NCBI RefSeq assembly: GCF_900100305.1
Contig: NZ_FNEY01000019.1
Span: 33,566 to 97,565, forward strand
Direction of reading: 5' to 3'
Origin: Paracidovorax citrulli
GTDB lineage: Bacteria; Pseudomonadota; Gammaproteobacteria; Burkholderiales; Burkholderiaceae_C
Length of the DNA stretch: 64,000 nucleotides
Part shown: positions 46,022-58,999 of the stretch, piece after piece
Layout of the letters: each line of letters starts with the position of its first letter
How positions within the stretch are numbered: position 1 is the stretch's first letter
Made by a program: the position numbers and the translations under genes
Notes under the pieces: model-generated
Told to the model about the DNA's origin: nothing
Database searches by the model: none
Seen by the model: only the letters and a program-made list of their open reading frames with translations

Positions 46022-46064
46022 GCTGTAACGGTGTTTGCAGGAAATTGCAGCGACCCGTTACAGC
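46022..46064. repeat. 10-base inverted repeat next to the yheS stop
   Basis: GCTGTAACGG (46022-46031) and CCGTTACAGC (46055-46064) are perfect complements enclosing 23 bases in which TTGCAG occurs twice (46035, 46045). It begins four bases beyond the yheS stop on the minus strand. It may be a 3' mRNA-stabilising hairpin or a protein-binding site; AT-containing arms are unusual for terminators here. Confidence 0.5.
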
Positions 46065-46067
46065 ATT

Positions 46068-48098
<2,031 letters not shown>

Positions 48099-48217
48099 GA
48101 TCGAATCACGTCGGGCCGCCCGGGGGGCCCGCGACAAAGCAACCGCGCATGGTAGCGGATGCGGCGGAATGCGCCCGCGCGGCCTGCGGCGTGCAGTCCG
48201 GCGACGCAGGGTATGGG

Positions 48218-51571
<3,354 letters not shown>

Positions 51572-51647
51572 GGGGTGTCCCTTGCGAAGGTGGTGGAAGG
51601 GCGGGTAGCCGCGGCCCGGCGGGTGCCGGAGGCCGCGGCGCCGGCTG

Positions 51648-52472
51648 TCAGTCGCGCAGCAGGTCGTTCAGGCTGGTGGTGGAGCGGGTCTTGGCGTCCA
51701 CCTTCTTGACGATGATGGCGGCGTACATGCTGTACTTGCCGTCGCCCTTGGGCAGGCTGCCGCTCACCACCACCGAGCCCGCCGGCACGCGGCCGTAGCT
51801 CACGGTATCGGTGGCGCGGTCGTAGATGGGGGTGCTCTGGCCGATGTACACGCCCATGGAGATGACGGAGTTCTCTTCGACGATCACGCCTTCGACGATT
51901 TCCGAGCGCGCGCCGATGAAGCAGTTGTCCTCGATGATGGTCGGGTTGGCCTGCAGGGGTTCCAGCACGCCGCCCAGGCCCACGCCGCCGGACAGGTGCA
52001 CGTGCTTGCCCACCTGCGCGCAGGAGCCGACGGTGGCCCAGGTATCGACCATGGTGCCTTCGTCCACGTACGCGCCGATGTTCACGTAGCTGGGCATGAG
52101 GATCGCGCCCTTGGCGATGAAGCTGCCGCGGCGCGCCACGGCCGGCGGCACCACGCGCACGCCGGTGGCGGCCATCTCGGCGGCCGAACGGCCCGCGAAC
52201 TTGGTCGGAACCTTGTCGTAGAAGCCGAGGCTGCCGGCCTCGATCAGCTCGTTGTCCTTCAGGCGGAACGACAGCAGCACGGCCTTCTTGATCCACTGGT
52301 GCACGGTCCACTGGCCGACGCCCTCGCGGGTGGCCACGCGCAGCTTGCCGGCATCGAGTTCGGCGATCACGTGCTCGACGGCGTCCTGCACCTCGCGCGG
52401 GGCGGCGGAGGGCGAGAGGCTCGCGCGGTTCTCCCAGGCGGTGTCGATGATGTTCTGCAGTTGTTGGGTCAT
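51648..52472 (-). CDS. dapD: Tetrahydrodipicolinate N-succinyltransferase
   Basis: Succinylates tetrahydrodipicolinate, the committed step of the succinylase lysine/DAP branch. The 274-residue trimeric enzyme begins [19 protein letters not shown], followed by the left-handed beta-helix of hexapeptide repeats ([40 protein letters not shown]) and the C-terminal [18 protein letters not shown]. It lies 14 bases after dapC, in the same pathway. Confidence 0.97.
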   Translation of the reverse strand: MTQQLQNIIDTAWENRASLSPSAAPREVQDAVEHVIAELDAGKLRVATREGVGQWTVHQWIKKAVLLSFRLKDNELIEAGSLGFYDKVPTKFAGRSAAEMAATGVRVVPPAVARRGSFIAKGAILMPSYVNIGAYVDEGTMVDTWATVGSCAQVGKHVHLSGGVGLGGVLEPLQANPTIIEDNCFIGARSEIVEGVIVEENSVISMGVYIGQSTPIYDRATDTVSYGRVPAGSVVVSGSLPKGDGKYSMYAAIIVKKVDAKTRSTTSLNDLLRD

Positions 52473-52486
52473 GGTCCGTTCGGGAA

Positions 52487-53689
52487 TCAGGGATGGGATT
52501 GGATGAATTGCACGATGCGGCGCGCGGCTTCGAGGCATTCCTCGACCTCGGCCACGAGCGCCATGCGCACGCGGCCGGCGCCGGGATTGCGGCCGCCGGA
52601 TTCGCGCGCGAGGTAGCTGCCCGGCAGCACGGTCACATTGTATTGAGCGAGGAGGGCGCGGGCGAATGCCGCGTCGTCCATCCCCAGGCGCTCGGGCACG
52701 CGGGCCCACAGGTAGAAGCCGGCATCGGGCAGGGCGACGTCCATCACCTGCGCCAGCAGCGGCGTGACCTGCTCGAACTTGCTCCGGTAGAGGGCGCGGT
52801 TCTCTTCCACGTGCGCCTCGTCGCTCCAGGCGGCGATGCTGGCGCCCTGCACGGCCGGCCCCATGGCGCTGCCGTGGTAGGTGCGGTAGAGCAGGAAAGC
52901 CTTCATCAGGGCCGCGTCGCCCGCCACGAAGCCGCTGCGCAGGCCGGGCACGTTGCTGCGCTTGGACAGGCTGGTGAAGGCGACGAGGTTGCGGAAATCC
53001 GTGCGGCCCAGGCGCGCCGCGGCTTCCAGGCCGCCGAGCGGCGGGCCGCCCTGGAAGTAGATCTCGCTGTAGCACTCGTCCGAGGCGATCACGAAGCCGT
53101 GGCGGTCGCTGAGCGCGAAGAGCTTTTCCCACTCGGCCATCGGCATCACGGCACCCGTGGGGTTGCCCGGCGAGCAGACGAAGAGCAGTTGCGTGCGCTT
53201 CCAGACGTCTTCGGGCACGGCATCCCAGTCCACTGCGAAATTGCGTGCCGGGTCGCTGGGGGCGTAGTACGGTTGCGCGCCCGACAGCAGGGCGGCGCCT
53301 TCGTAGATTTGGTAGAAGGGATTGGGGCAGACCACGGTGGCGCCTTCGCGCGTGGGGTCGATCACCGTCTGGGCGAACGCGAACAGGGCCTCGCGGGAGC
53401 CGTTCACGGGCAGGACCTGGGTCGCGGCGTCCACCGCGATGCCGTAGCGCCGGTGCAGCCATTGCGCGCAGGCTTCGCGCAGGCGGGGATCGCCCGCGGT
53501 GGCGGGGTAGCTGGCGAGGCCGCCCAGGTGGTCCGTCAGGGCCTGCTGGATGAAGGCCGGCGTGGGGTGGCGGGGTTCGCCCATGCCGAGGCTGATCGCC
53601 GGGAGGCCGGCGGGGGGCTGCACCCCCGCGAAGAGCTGCCGCAGCCGCTCGAACGGATAGGGCTGCAAATGGGTGAGCAGGGGATTCAT
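52487..53689 (-). CDS. dapC: Succinyldiaminopimelate transaminase
   Basis: PLP aminotransferase of the DAP pathway. The 400-residue protein has [17 protein letters not shown], the nucleotide-like loop [13 protein letters not shown], the aromatic clamp [19 protein letters not shown], the Asp in [11 protein letters not shown], and the PLP lysine in [15 protein letters not shown]. It is the first gene of the minus-strand dap cluster and is divergent from a chemoreceptor gene (137 bases between starts). Confidence 0.93.
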   Translation of the reverse strand: MNPLLTHLQPYPFERLRQLFAGVQPPAGLPAISLGMGEPRHPTPAFIQQALTDHLGGLASYPATAGDPRLREACAQWLHRRYGIAVDAATQVLPVNGSREALFAFAQTVIDPTREGATVVCPNPFYQIYEGAALLSGAQPYYAPSDPARNFAVDWDAVPEDVWKRTQLLFVCSPGNPTGAVMPMAEWEKLFALSDRHGFVIASDECYSEIYFQGGPPLGGLEAAARLGRTDFRNLVAFTSLSKRSNVPGLRSGFVAGDAALMKAFLLYRTYHGSAMGPAVQGASIAAWSDEAHVEENRALYRSKFEQVTPLLAQVMDVALPDAGFYLWARVPERLGMDDAAFARALLAQYNVTVLPGSYLARESGGRNPGAGRVRMALVAEVEECLEAARRIVQFIQSHP

Positions 53690-53826
53690 GGGTCGCCATT
53701 ATCGGGGCTGCGCGGGAGGCCGCCGGGTCCGGCTCGGCGTATTCCCTCCTTGTCAATCCTCCGTAAGTGCCCGCCAATACCATCCGGGGACATCACGATC
53801 CATAACGAGAAAGAGGAGACAAGAGC

Positions 53827-55341
53827 ATGGCTGCCTTCCTGCCGCTGCGCCCGGGCGTCCGGCTTCTGCGCGGACTGCGGATTCCCGCCAAGCTGGCGCT
53901 GTGCACGGGCGTGGCGCTGGCGGCGCTGGGCCTCACTGTGTGGGCCTGCGCCGGCGGGGGCGTGGTCACGGGCGCCGGGGTGGCCTTCGCGTGCGGCCTG
54001 GTCCTGGTCTATCTCGGCCTGGCGCTGGCGGCAGGGCTGTCGGAGGACCTGGGCCGCGTGGCCGAGGCCATGGAGGCAGCCGCGCGCGGCGACCTGTCCC
54101 GCGCCGTGCCGTCCGGCGGGCGGGACGAACCGGCGGTGCTGGCGCAGTCGCTGGCCCGCATGGTGGTGACGCTGTCCTCCATGGTGGCCGACATCCGCAG
54201 CAATGCGGCGCTGGTCGCGCATGCCGGCCACAGTCTGGCCGTGGACAACCGGGCCCTGGCCGAGCGCACGGAGCAGCAGGCCGCGAGCCTGGAGCAGACC
54301 GCCGCCAGCGTGGAGCAACTGGTGGCCGCCGTGCAGCAGAACGCACAGACGGCGCAGGCGGCGGACCGGCGGGCGTCGGAGCTGCGCGCGGCGGCCGACG
54401 AGGGCACGCAGGCCATGGGCCGCGCGGTGGATTCGGTGCAGGCGATCCAGCAGGGCGCGCGGCGCATGGCGGAGATCACCGGCGTGATCGATTCCATCGC
54501 GTTCCAGACCAACATCCTGGCGCTCAATGCGGCCGTGGAAGCCGCCCGCGCGGGCGAGCAGGGACGCGGCTTCGCGGTCGTGGCGGCGGAGGTGCGCACG
54601 CTGGCCCAGCGCTCGGGCCAGGCGGCGCGCGAGATCCGCGACCTGATCGGCGATTCCGTGCGGCAGGTGGAGGCGAGCGCCGCGCTCATGCGCGCCGCGG
54701 GCGACGGCATCGGCGGCATGGCCGAGGGCATCCGCGGCGTGGCCGCCCACGTGAGCGAAATTTCGGGCTCGGGCGCCCAGCAGAGTGCCGGCCTGGCGGA
54801 GATCAGCGCGGCCGTGCAGCAGATCGACGGGGTCACCCAGCACAACGCGCGCATGGTCGGACATGCCGTGGCGCAGGCCGAGGCGCTCGGCAGCCGCGCC
54901 GCCACGCTGGCGAAGGCGGTGCAGGCCTTCCGGCTGCAGCAGGGCACGGCCGACGAGGCGCAGGCCCTGGTGGCGCGTGCCGCGGCGCAGCGCGCGGCCG
55001 CCGGCTCGCGGGAGGCCTTCCTGCGGCAGCTGACCGATCCGGCCCAGCCCTTCCATGACCGGGACATGTACGTTTTCGTGCTGGACCGGGCCGGCACCTA
55101 CCTGGCTTTCGGCGGCAATCCCGCCAAGGTGGGCACCCGGGTGCAGGACATCCCCGGCATCGATGGCGCGCGGCTCGTGGAGGACATCGTGGCGCAGGCC
55201 GAGCGCGCGCCCGGCTGGGTGGAGTACGACATCACCAACCCGGCCACGGGCAAGGTGCAGACCAAGATGTCCTATGTGCAGGCACTGGAGGGCGCGTACC
55301 TGGGCTGCGGCGTGTACAAGTCGCTCGCGGCCCGGGCATGA
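53827..55341 (+). CDS. Chemoreceptor with a C-terminal Cache domain
   Basis: The 504-residue methyl-accepting chemotaxis protein has two membrane segments close together (about 22-41 and 47-70) with almost no periplasmic loop, then a HAMP-like linker and the cytoplasmic signalling domain with hairpin tip [20 protein letters not shown] (about 220-265). After it, residues about 395-498 form a small Cache-type sensor ([38 protein letters not shown]), which here must face the cytoplasm. There is no recognisable NWETF tether. GAGGAG precedes the ATG. Its ligand is unknown; it may report an intracellular cue. Confidence 0.85.
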   Translation: MAAFLPLRPGVRLLRGLRIPAKLALCTGVALAALGLTVWACAGGGVVTGAGVAFACGLVLVYLGLALAAGLSEDLGRVAEAMEAAARGDLSRAVPSGGRDEPAVLAQSLARMVVTLSSMVADIRSNAALVAHAGHSLAVDNRALAERTEQQAASLEQTAASVEQLVAAVQQNAQTAQAADRRASELRAAADEGTQAMGRAVDSVQAIQQGARRMAEITGVIDSIAFQTNILALNAAVEAARAGEQGRGFAVVAAEVRTLAQRSGQAAREIRDLIGDSVRQVEASAALMRAAGDGIGGMAEGIRGVAAHVSEISGSGAQQSAGLAEISAAVQQIDGVTQHNARMVGHAVAQAEALGSRAATLAKAVQAFRLQQGTADEAQALVARAAAQRAAAGSREAFLRQLTDPAQPFHDRDMYVFVLDRAGTYLAFGGNPAKVGTRVQDIPGIDGARLVEDIVAQAERAPGWVEYDITNPATGKVQTKMSYVQALEGAYLGCGVYKSLAARA

Positions 55342-55379
55342 ACCGCGGCGCGGGTACCGGCGGGTGCCCGCGCCGTGGT
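55342..55379. terminator. Strong hairpin between convergent chemoreceptor and rnfB-like genes
   Basis: A 13-base stem with one G-T wobble (arms 55342-55354 and 55367-55379, core CGGCGCGGG / CCCGCGCCG), starting at the chemoreceptor stop and ending two bases before the stop of the minus-strand gene. There is no U-run; it probably stops or protects the 3' ends of both messages. Confidence 0.5.
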
Positions 55380-55381
55380 AA

Positions 55382-56113
55382 TCATCGCGATCCGCCGCCC
55401 CGGCGCTCGCGGGCGCGTGCCAGGGCCGCGGCGATGGCGGCGCGGCGGTCTTCGGCGGACGGCTGGATGCTCGAGGCCGGCGGCGCGGGGCGGGTGTCTT
55501 CCTGCAACGGGGCGTGCCCGGGCTGGATCGCAGGCGCTGCGGTGGCACGGCCCGGTTCCAGGGCGGAGGCCGTTGGGGCCCGCTCCGCGTCCGGGGCCGC
55601 GCGCAGGCGGTGCGCCTGGTAGCGCTGCCGGGCCTGGCCTGCCTGCGTGGCGGACCACGCGGCCCATCCCGTGGCATCGCCAGTGGCGTTTTCCATCGTG
55701 ATGCAGTCCACCGGGCACACGGGAATGCAGAGCTCGCATCCCGTGCAGTGGGCCTCGATCACGGTGTGCATGCGTTTGTGGGTGCCCAGGATCGCATCCG
55801 TGGGGCAGGCCTTGATGCACAGGGTGCAGCCGATGCATGCCAGCTCGTCGATCACGGCGAGGCCGCGTGGGGCTTCGGCGCCGCACTGCGGGTCGAGCGC
55901 CAGCGGCGCACGCCCGGTGAGCGCCGCCAGCCGGGCGATGCCTTCGGCTCCGCCCGGCGGGCACCGGTTGATGTCCGCCGTTCCTTCGGCGACCGCATCC
56001 GCGTACGCGGCACAGTCGGGGTAGCCGCAGCGGGTGCACTGAGTCTGCGGCAACGCCGCGTCGATCCGGGCCGCCAGGACGCGCGTGGCGGCAGCGGGAG
56101 GGGGCGCCGTCAA
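55382..56113 (-). CDS. rnfB: RnfB-like ferredoxin-type electron transfer protein
   Basis: The 243-residue iron-sulfur protein has an RnfB-type [4Fe-4S] site at 28-57 ([10 protein letters not shown]... and NRCPPGG) and two 2[4Fe-4S] ferredoxin motifs, [17 protein letters not shown] and [17 protein letters not shown]. The last ~80 residues are low-complexity Ala/Pro/Arg. There is no N-terminal membrane anchor as in true RnfB. No rnfA/C/D/G/E genes lie nearby, so it is an orphan. The most likely start is TTG 56113, overlapping the phaZ stop (TTGA). Confidence 0.8.
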   Translation of the reverse strand: MTAPPPAAATRVLAARIDAALPQTQCTRCGYPDCAAYADAVAEGTADINRCPPGGAEGIARLAALTGRAPLALDPQCGAEAPRGLAVIDELACIGCTLCIKACPTDAILGTHKRMHTVIEAHCTGCELCIPVCPVDCITMENATGDATGWAAWSATQAGQARQRYQAHRLRAAPDAERAPTASALEPGRATAAPAIQPGHAPLQEDTRPAPPASSIQPSAEDRRAAIAAALARARERRGGGSR

Positions 56114-57537
56114 GCCTTGTTGGGCGCGCTGCGCCGGCTGCGCGTCTGCGGTGCGGCGGTGGCGGTCGGCAGTTCCTCGGACAGCAGGTCCGCGGGCGCT
56201 GCGGCGGCTCCGGTGCGGCGGCGGGGCGCGTCTTCGCTGGGCACGGAAGCGCTGTCCACCGTGGTGGCGGGCTGCGGATCGTGGGCGAGGATGAAGTCCC
56301 GCACCTGCGGATAGACGATCTCGCGCCAGCGGCGGCCGCTGAAGATGCCGTAGTGGCCCGCGCCCTTGACCTCGAAGTGGCGGCGGTCCTTCTCGGGGAT
56401 GGCCGTGCACAGGCTGTGCGCGGCTTCCGTCTGGCCCGAGCCGGAGATGTCGTCCAGCTCGCCTTCGATGGTCAGCAGGGCGGTGGTGCGGATGTCCTGC
56501 GGGCGCACGCGCTCGGGCTGGCCTTCGGGCGAGCGCACATCCCAGGTGCCATGGACGAGGCTGTAGTCCTGGAAGACCGTCCTGATGGTCTCGAGGTAGT
56601 AGTCCGCATCCATGTCGAGCACGGCGTTGTATTCGTCGTAGAACTTGCGGTGGGCCTCGGCGCTGGCATCGTCGCCCTTGATCAGGTCCTTGAAGTAGTC
56701 GTAGTGGCTCTTGGCGTGGCGGTCGGGATTCATGGCCACGAAGCCCGTGTGCTGCAGGAAGCCCGGGTACACGCGGCGCCCGGCGCCGGGGAAGCTGTCC
56801 GGCACGCGGTAGATGACGTTGTTCTCGAACCACTCGAAACTGCGCTGCGTGGCGAGGTTGTTCACTGCCGTGGGGGATTTGCGCGCGTCGATCGGGCCGC
56901 CCATCATGGTCATGGACAGGGGCGTCTTCTCGCCGCGGCTGGCCATGAGGGAGACGGCCGCGAGCACCGGCACCGTGGGCTGGCACACGCTCATCACGTG
57001 GCAGTTGTCATAGCGGGACTGCAGCAGGCGGATGAATTCCTGCACGTAGTTCACGTAGTCGTCCAGGTGGAATTCGCCGTCCGCCAGGGGCACGAGGCGG
57101 GCGTTCTTCCAGTCGGTGATGAAGACCTTGTGGCCCTGCAGCATGGTGCGCACGGTATCGCGCAACAGTGTGGCGTAGTGGCCGGACAGCGGTGCCACGA
57201 TCAGCACGGCGGGCTGGCGCTTGATGGTCTCGAGCGTGGTGGGGTTGTCGCAGAAGCGCTTGAAGCGGCGCAGCTCGCAGAAGGGCTTGTCCAGCTCCAC
57301 CCGTTCATGGATGACCACCTCGTGGCCGTCCACCTGCACGGTGGAGATGCCGAACACCGGCTTCTCGTAGTCCTTGCCCAGCCGGTACAGCAGGTCGTAG
57401 CCCGCGGACATGCGCTGGGCGTAGGTCGTGTGGCTGAACGGCGAAACCGGGTTGCTGTAGATCTTGGAGACGGTCTGCGCGAGTTCCGCGAACGGCTCCA
57501 TCAGGGAACGCTGCGTTTCGTAGAGGTTGTAGAGCAT
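56110..57537 (-). CDS. phaZ: Intracellular polyhydroxyalkanoate depolymerase
   Basis: Breaks down stored PHB inside the cell; PhaZ1-type, with a cysteine nucleophile. The 475-residue protein begins [18 protein letters not shown] and has the catalytic Cys185 in [11 protein letters not shown], the Asp region EGELDDISG and His in [10 protein letters not shown]. The last ~55 residues are a basic/Ala-rich tail absent from many relatives. It is about 11 kb from phaCAB. A palindromic TGC element lies just upstream. The next gene (rnfB-like) overlaps its stop, so the two form one transcript. Confidence 0.93.
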   Translation of the reverse strand: MLYNLYETQRSLMEPFAELAQTVSKIYSNPVSPFSHTTYAQRMSAGYDLLYRLGKDYEKPVFGISTVQVDGHEVVIHERVELDKPFCELRRFKRFCDNPTTLETIKRQPAVLIVAPLSGHYATLLRDTVRTMLQGHKVFITDWKNARLVPLADGEFHLDDYVNYVQEFIRLLQSRYDNCHVMSVCQPTVPVLAAVSLMASRGEKTPLSMTMMGGPIDARKSPTAVNNLATQRSFEWFENNVIYRVPDSFPGAGRRVYPGFLQHTGFVAMNPDRHAKSHYDYFKDLIKGDDASAEAHRKFYDEYNAVLDMDADYYLETIRTVFQDYSLVHGTWDVRSPEGQPERVRPQDIRTTALLTIEGELDDISGSGQTEAAHSLCTAIPEKDRRHFEVKGAGHYGIFSGRRWREIVYPQVRDFILAHDPQPATTVDSASVPSEDAPRRRTGAAAAPADLLSEELPTATAAPQTRSRRSAPNKA

Positions 57538-57559
57538 GGGACGGCTCGGCGAAAAAATG

Positions 57560-57574
57560 TTGCAGTGCAATATA
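57560..57574 (-). promoter_or_regulatory. Palindromic TTGCA element and -10 box before phaZ
   Basis: TTGCA-G-TGCAA (57560-57570) is a perfect inverted repeat around one base, 23 bases before the phaZ start. On the minus strand TATATT (57569-57574) just precedes it, so the repeat overlaps the likely transcription start. PhaR, the PHA-granule repressor, binds TGC/GCA-rich repeats in relatives; a PhaR operator here is inferred. No phaR gene is in the window. Confidence 0.4.
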
Positions 57575-57733
57575 GCAGCAGTTCGCGCCGGGCGTGTGGC
57601 GTGAAACTACGGATGCGGAGTCGCCAATGCGACAACCCTGGATGCCCGTCCGATAAAGAAGGGGTGCTATGGTTTCAGTAGCTGTAAGCTGAGGTAACCA
57701 CGCCGCCGGCGCGCCTTTTGGCCCGGAAAGAGG

Positions 57734-58813
57734 TCATCCGTGGTCGCGCAGCCACGCTTCGAACGCCTCGCGCGAGCTGTTGCGCAGCGCCCGCCGGAAG
57801 GTGGTGCGGTCGCCCAGGTAGAGGCAGTGTCGTATCACGGTGTAAGCGTTGAAGCTGGTCTGCGGGTTGGCTTCCTCGAAGTGCTGCTTGTAGCGCTTCA
57901 CGGTGCCCAGCGTGGCCCGCAGCAGGGTGTTGAAGCGCGCGCGGGTGATGCCGGGCGCCCATCCCCGGATGTCCGCCACGAACAGGTCCACCTTGCGTGG
58001 ATCGAAATCGCTGTCCTTGAAGAAATGGTTGGCGATCTTCAGGAAGGTGAAGGCGTTGAGCTCGCTGCCGGGCGCTGCCGGCCGCTCTTCCTGCGGCCCG
58101 GCCGCGGCGGCCTCCGGCTCGGCCGCGTCCGGGGCTTCGGTTTCGTCCGGGGCATGCCGCAGCCCGGCCTCGGTTTCGTCGCGGATCTGGCGGAATTCGC
58201 GGTCGGCCAGCTCGAACAGGGCCGAGAGCACGTTGATGCGGCGCTTGAGCTGGCCCGGAATGGCTTTCTTGTACTTGATCTTGTGGTCCAGCACGCTCCA
58301 GGAGTCCTGGATGATGGTGCGGACCTGCAGTTCGAACGGCTGTGCGGCGTAGGCGGCATGCTCCGGCAGGCCGGCCTGGGCGGCGTTGAGGCGCAGATCC
58401 AGGTGCAGGCCCTTGTAGCCGAAGGAGCCCTCGGTGCTTTCCATGGCCGACACCTTGTCGGTCACGTCGATCACGTCGAAGTGCGACCGCACGGCCTGGG
58501 CCACTTTTTCCAGTTCGTCCTCGTAGAGGCAGACCACCCGCACCCCGATCAGGTCGGTGATGTAGTGCCGGATCTCATAGGGAGTGTTGCTTTCTTCCAG
58601 CACCGCACGGTATTTGCGGGAGAACTTCGCGATACATTCCAGACGGTCCTTGACCCGGCCTTCCACCTTGGTGATGTCCAGGTGGGGTGTGCGCGAGAGG
58701 ATGGACTGCAGCAGGGCGATGTAGGAAGCGCAGGCATATTGCAGTGCGGGCAGCTCCTGCTCGTAGAAGGCTTCGAAGCCTCTTTCTTCCCTGGAAAAAT
58801 CGAGCGACGGCAT
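57734..58813 (-). CDS. RelA/SpoT-domain protein with unusual C-terminal part
   Basis: The 359-residue stand-alone (p)ppGpp synthetase-type protein has residues 30-210 matching the RelA_SpoT fold: EGRVKDRLECIAKFSRKY (ATP-binding lysines), TDLIGVRVVCLYEDE, SFGYKGLHLDLRL, ELQVRT and SWSVLDHKIKYKK. It lacks the HD hydrolase and TGS/ACT parts, so it resembles small alarmone synthetases. An acidic linker (about 213-250) and a further domain (250-359, LNAFTFLKIANHFFKDSDF) follow, unlike short SAS. There is no Shine-Dalgarno site before ATG 58813. It is divergent from the GGDEF-EAL gene. Synthetase activity is inferred. Confidence 0.85.
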   Translation of the reverse strand: MPSLDFSREERGFEAFYEQELPALQYACASYIALLQSILSRTPHLDITKVEGRVKDRLECIAKFSRKYRAVLEESNTPYEIRHYITDLIGVRVVCLYEDELEKVAQAVRSHFDVIDVTDKVSAMESTEGSFGYKGLHLDLRLNAAQAGLPEHAAYAAQPFELQVRTIIQDSWSVLDHKIKYKKAIPGQLKRRINVLSALFELADREFRQIRDETEAGLRHAPDETEAPDAAEPEAAAAGPQEERPAAPGSELNAFTFLKIANHFFKDSDFDPRKVDLFVADIRGWAPGITRARFNTLLRATLGTVKRYKQHFEEANPQTSFNAYTVIRHCLYLGDRTTFRRALRNSSREAFEAWLRDHG

Positions 58814-58999
58814 GAAAAAGGCAAAAGTACCGAAAAGAAGGCGGCGCGCGGCGGTGGCGGTTCCCCGTCCGCAGGGCGAAGGATACCGCCTGCCGGCGGG
58901 TGGGTGCTGCGATCCATGCCGTGCACCGGTGCGCGCCGGTGCCCTGTTGCCCTGCGGGGGCTTGCCAGCGCAAGCCGGCCGTGCCACGCTGCTCTGCGC

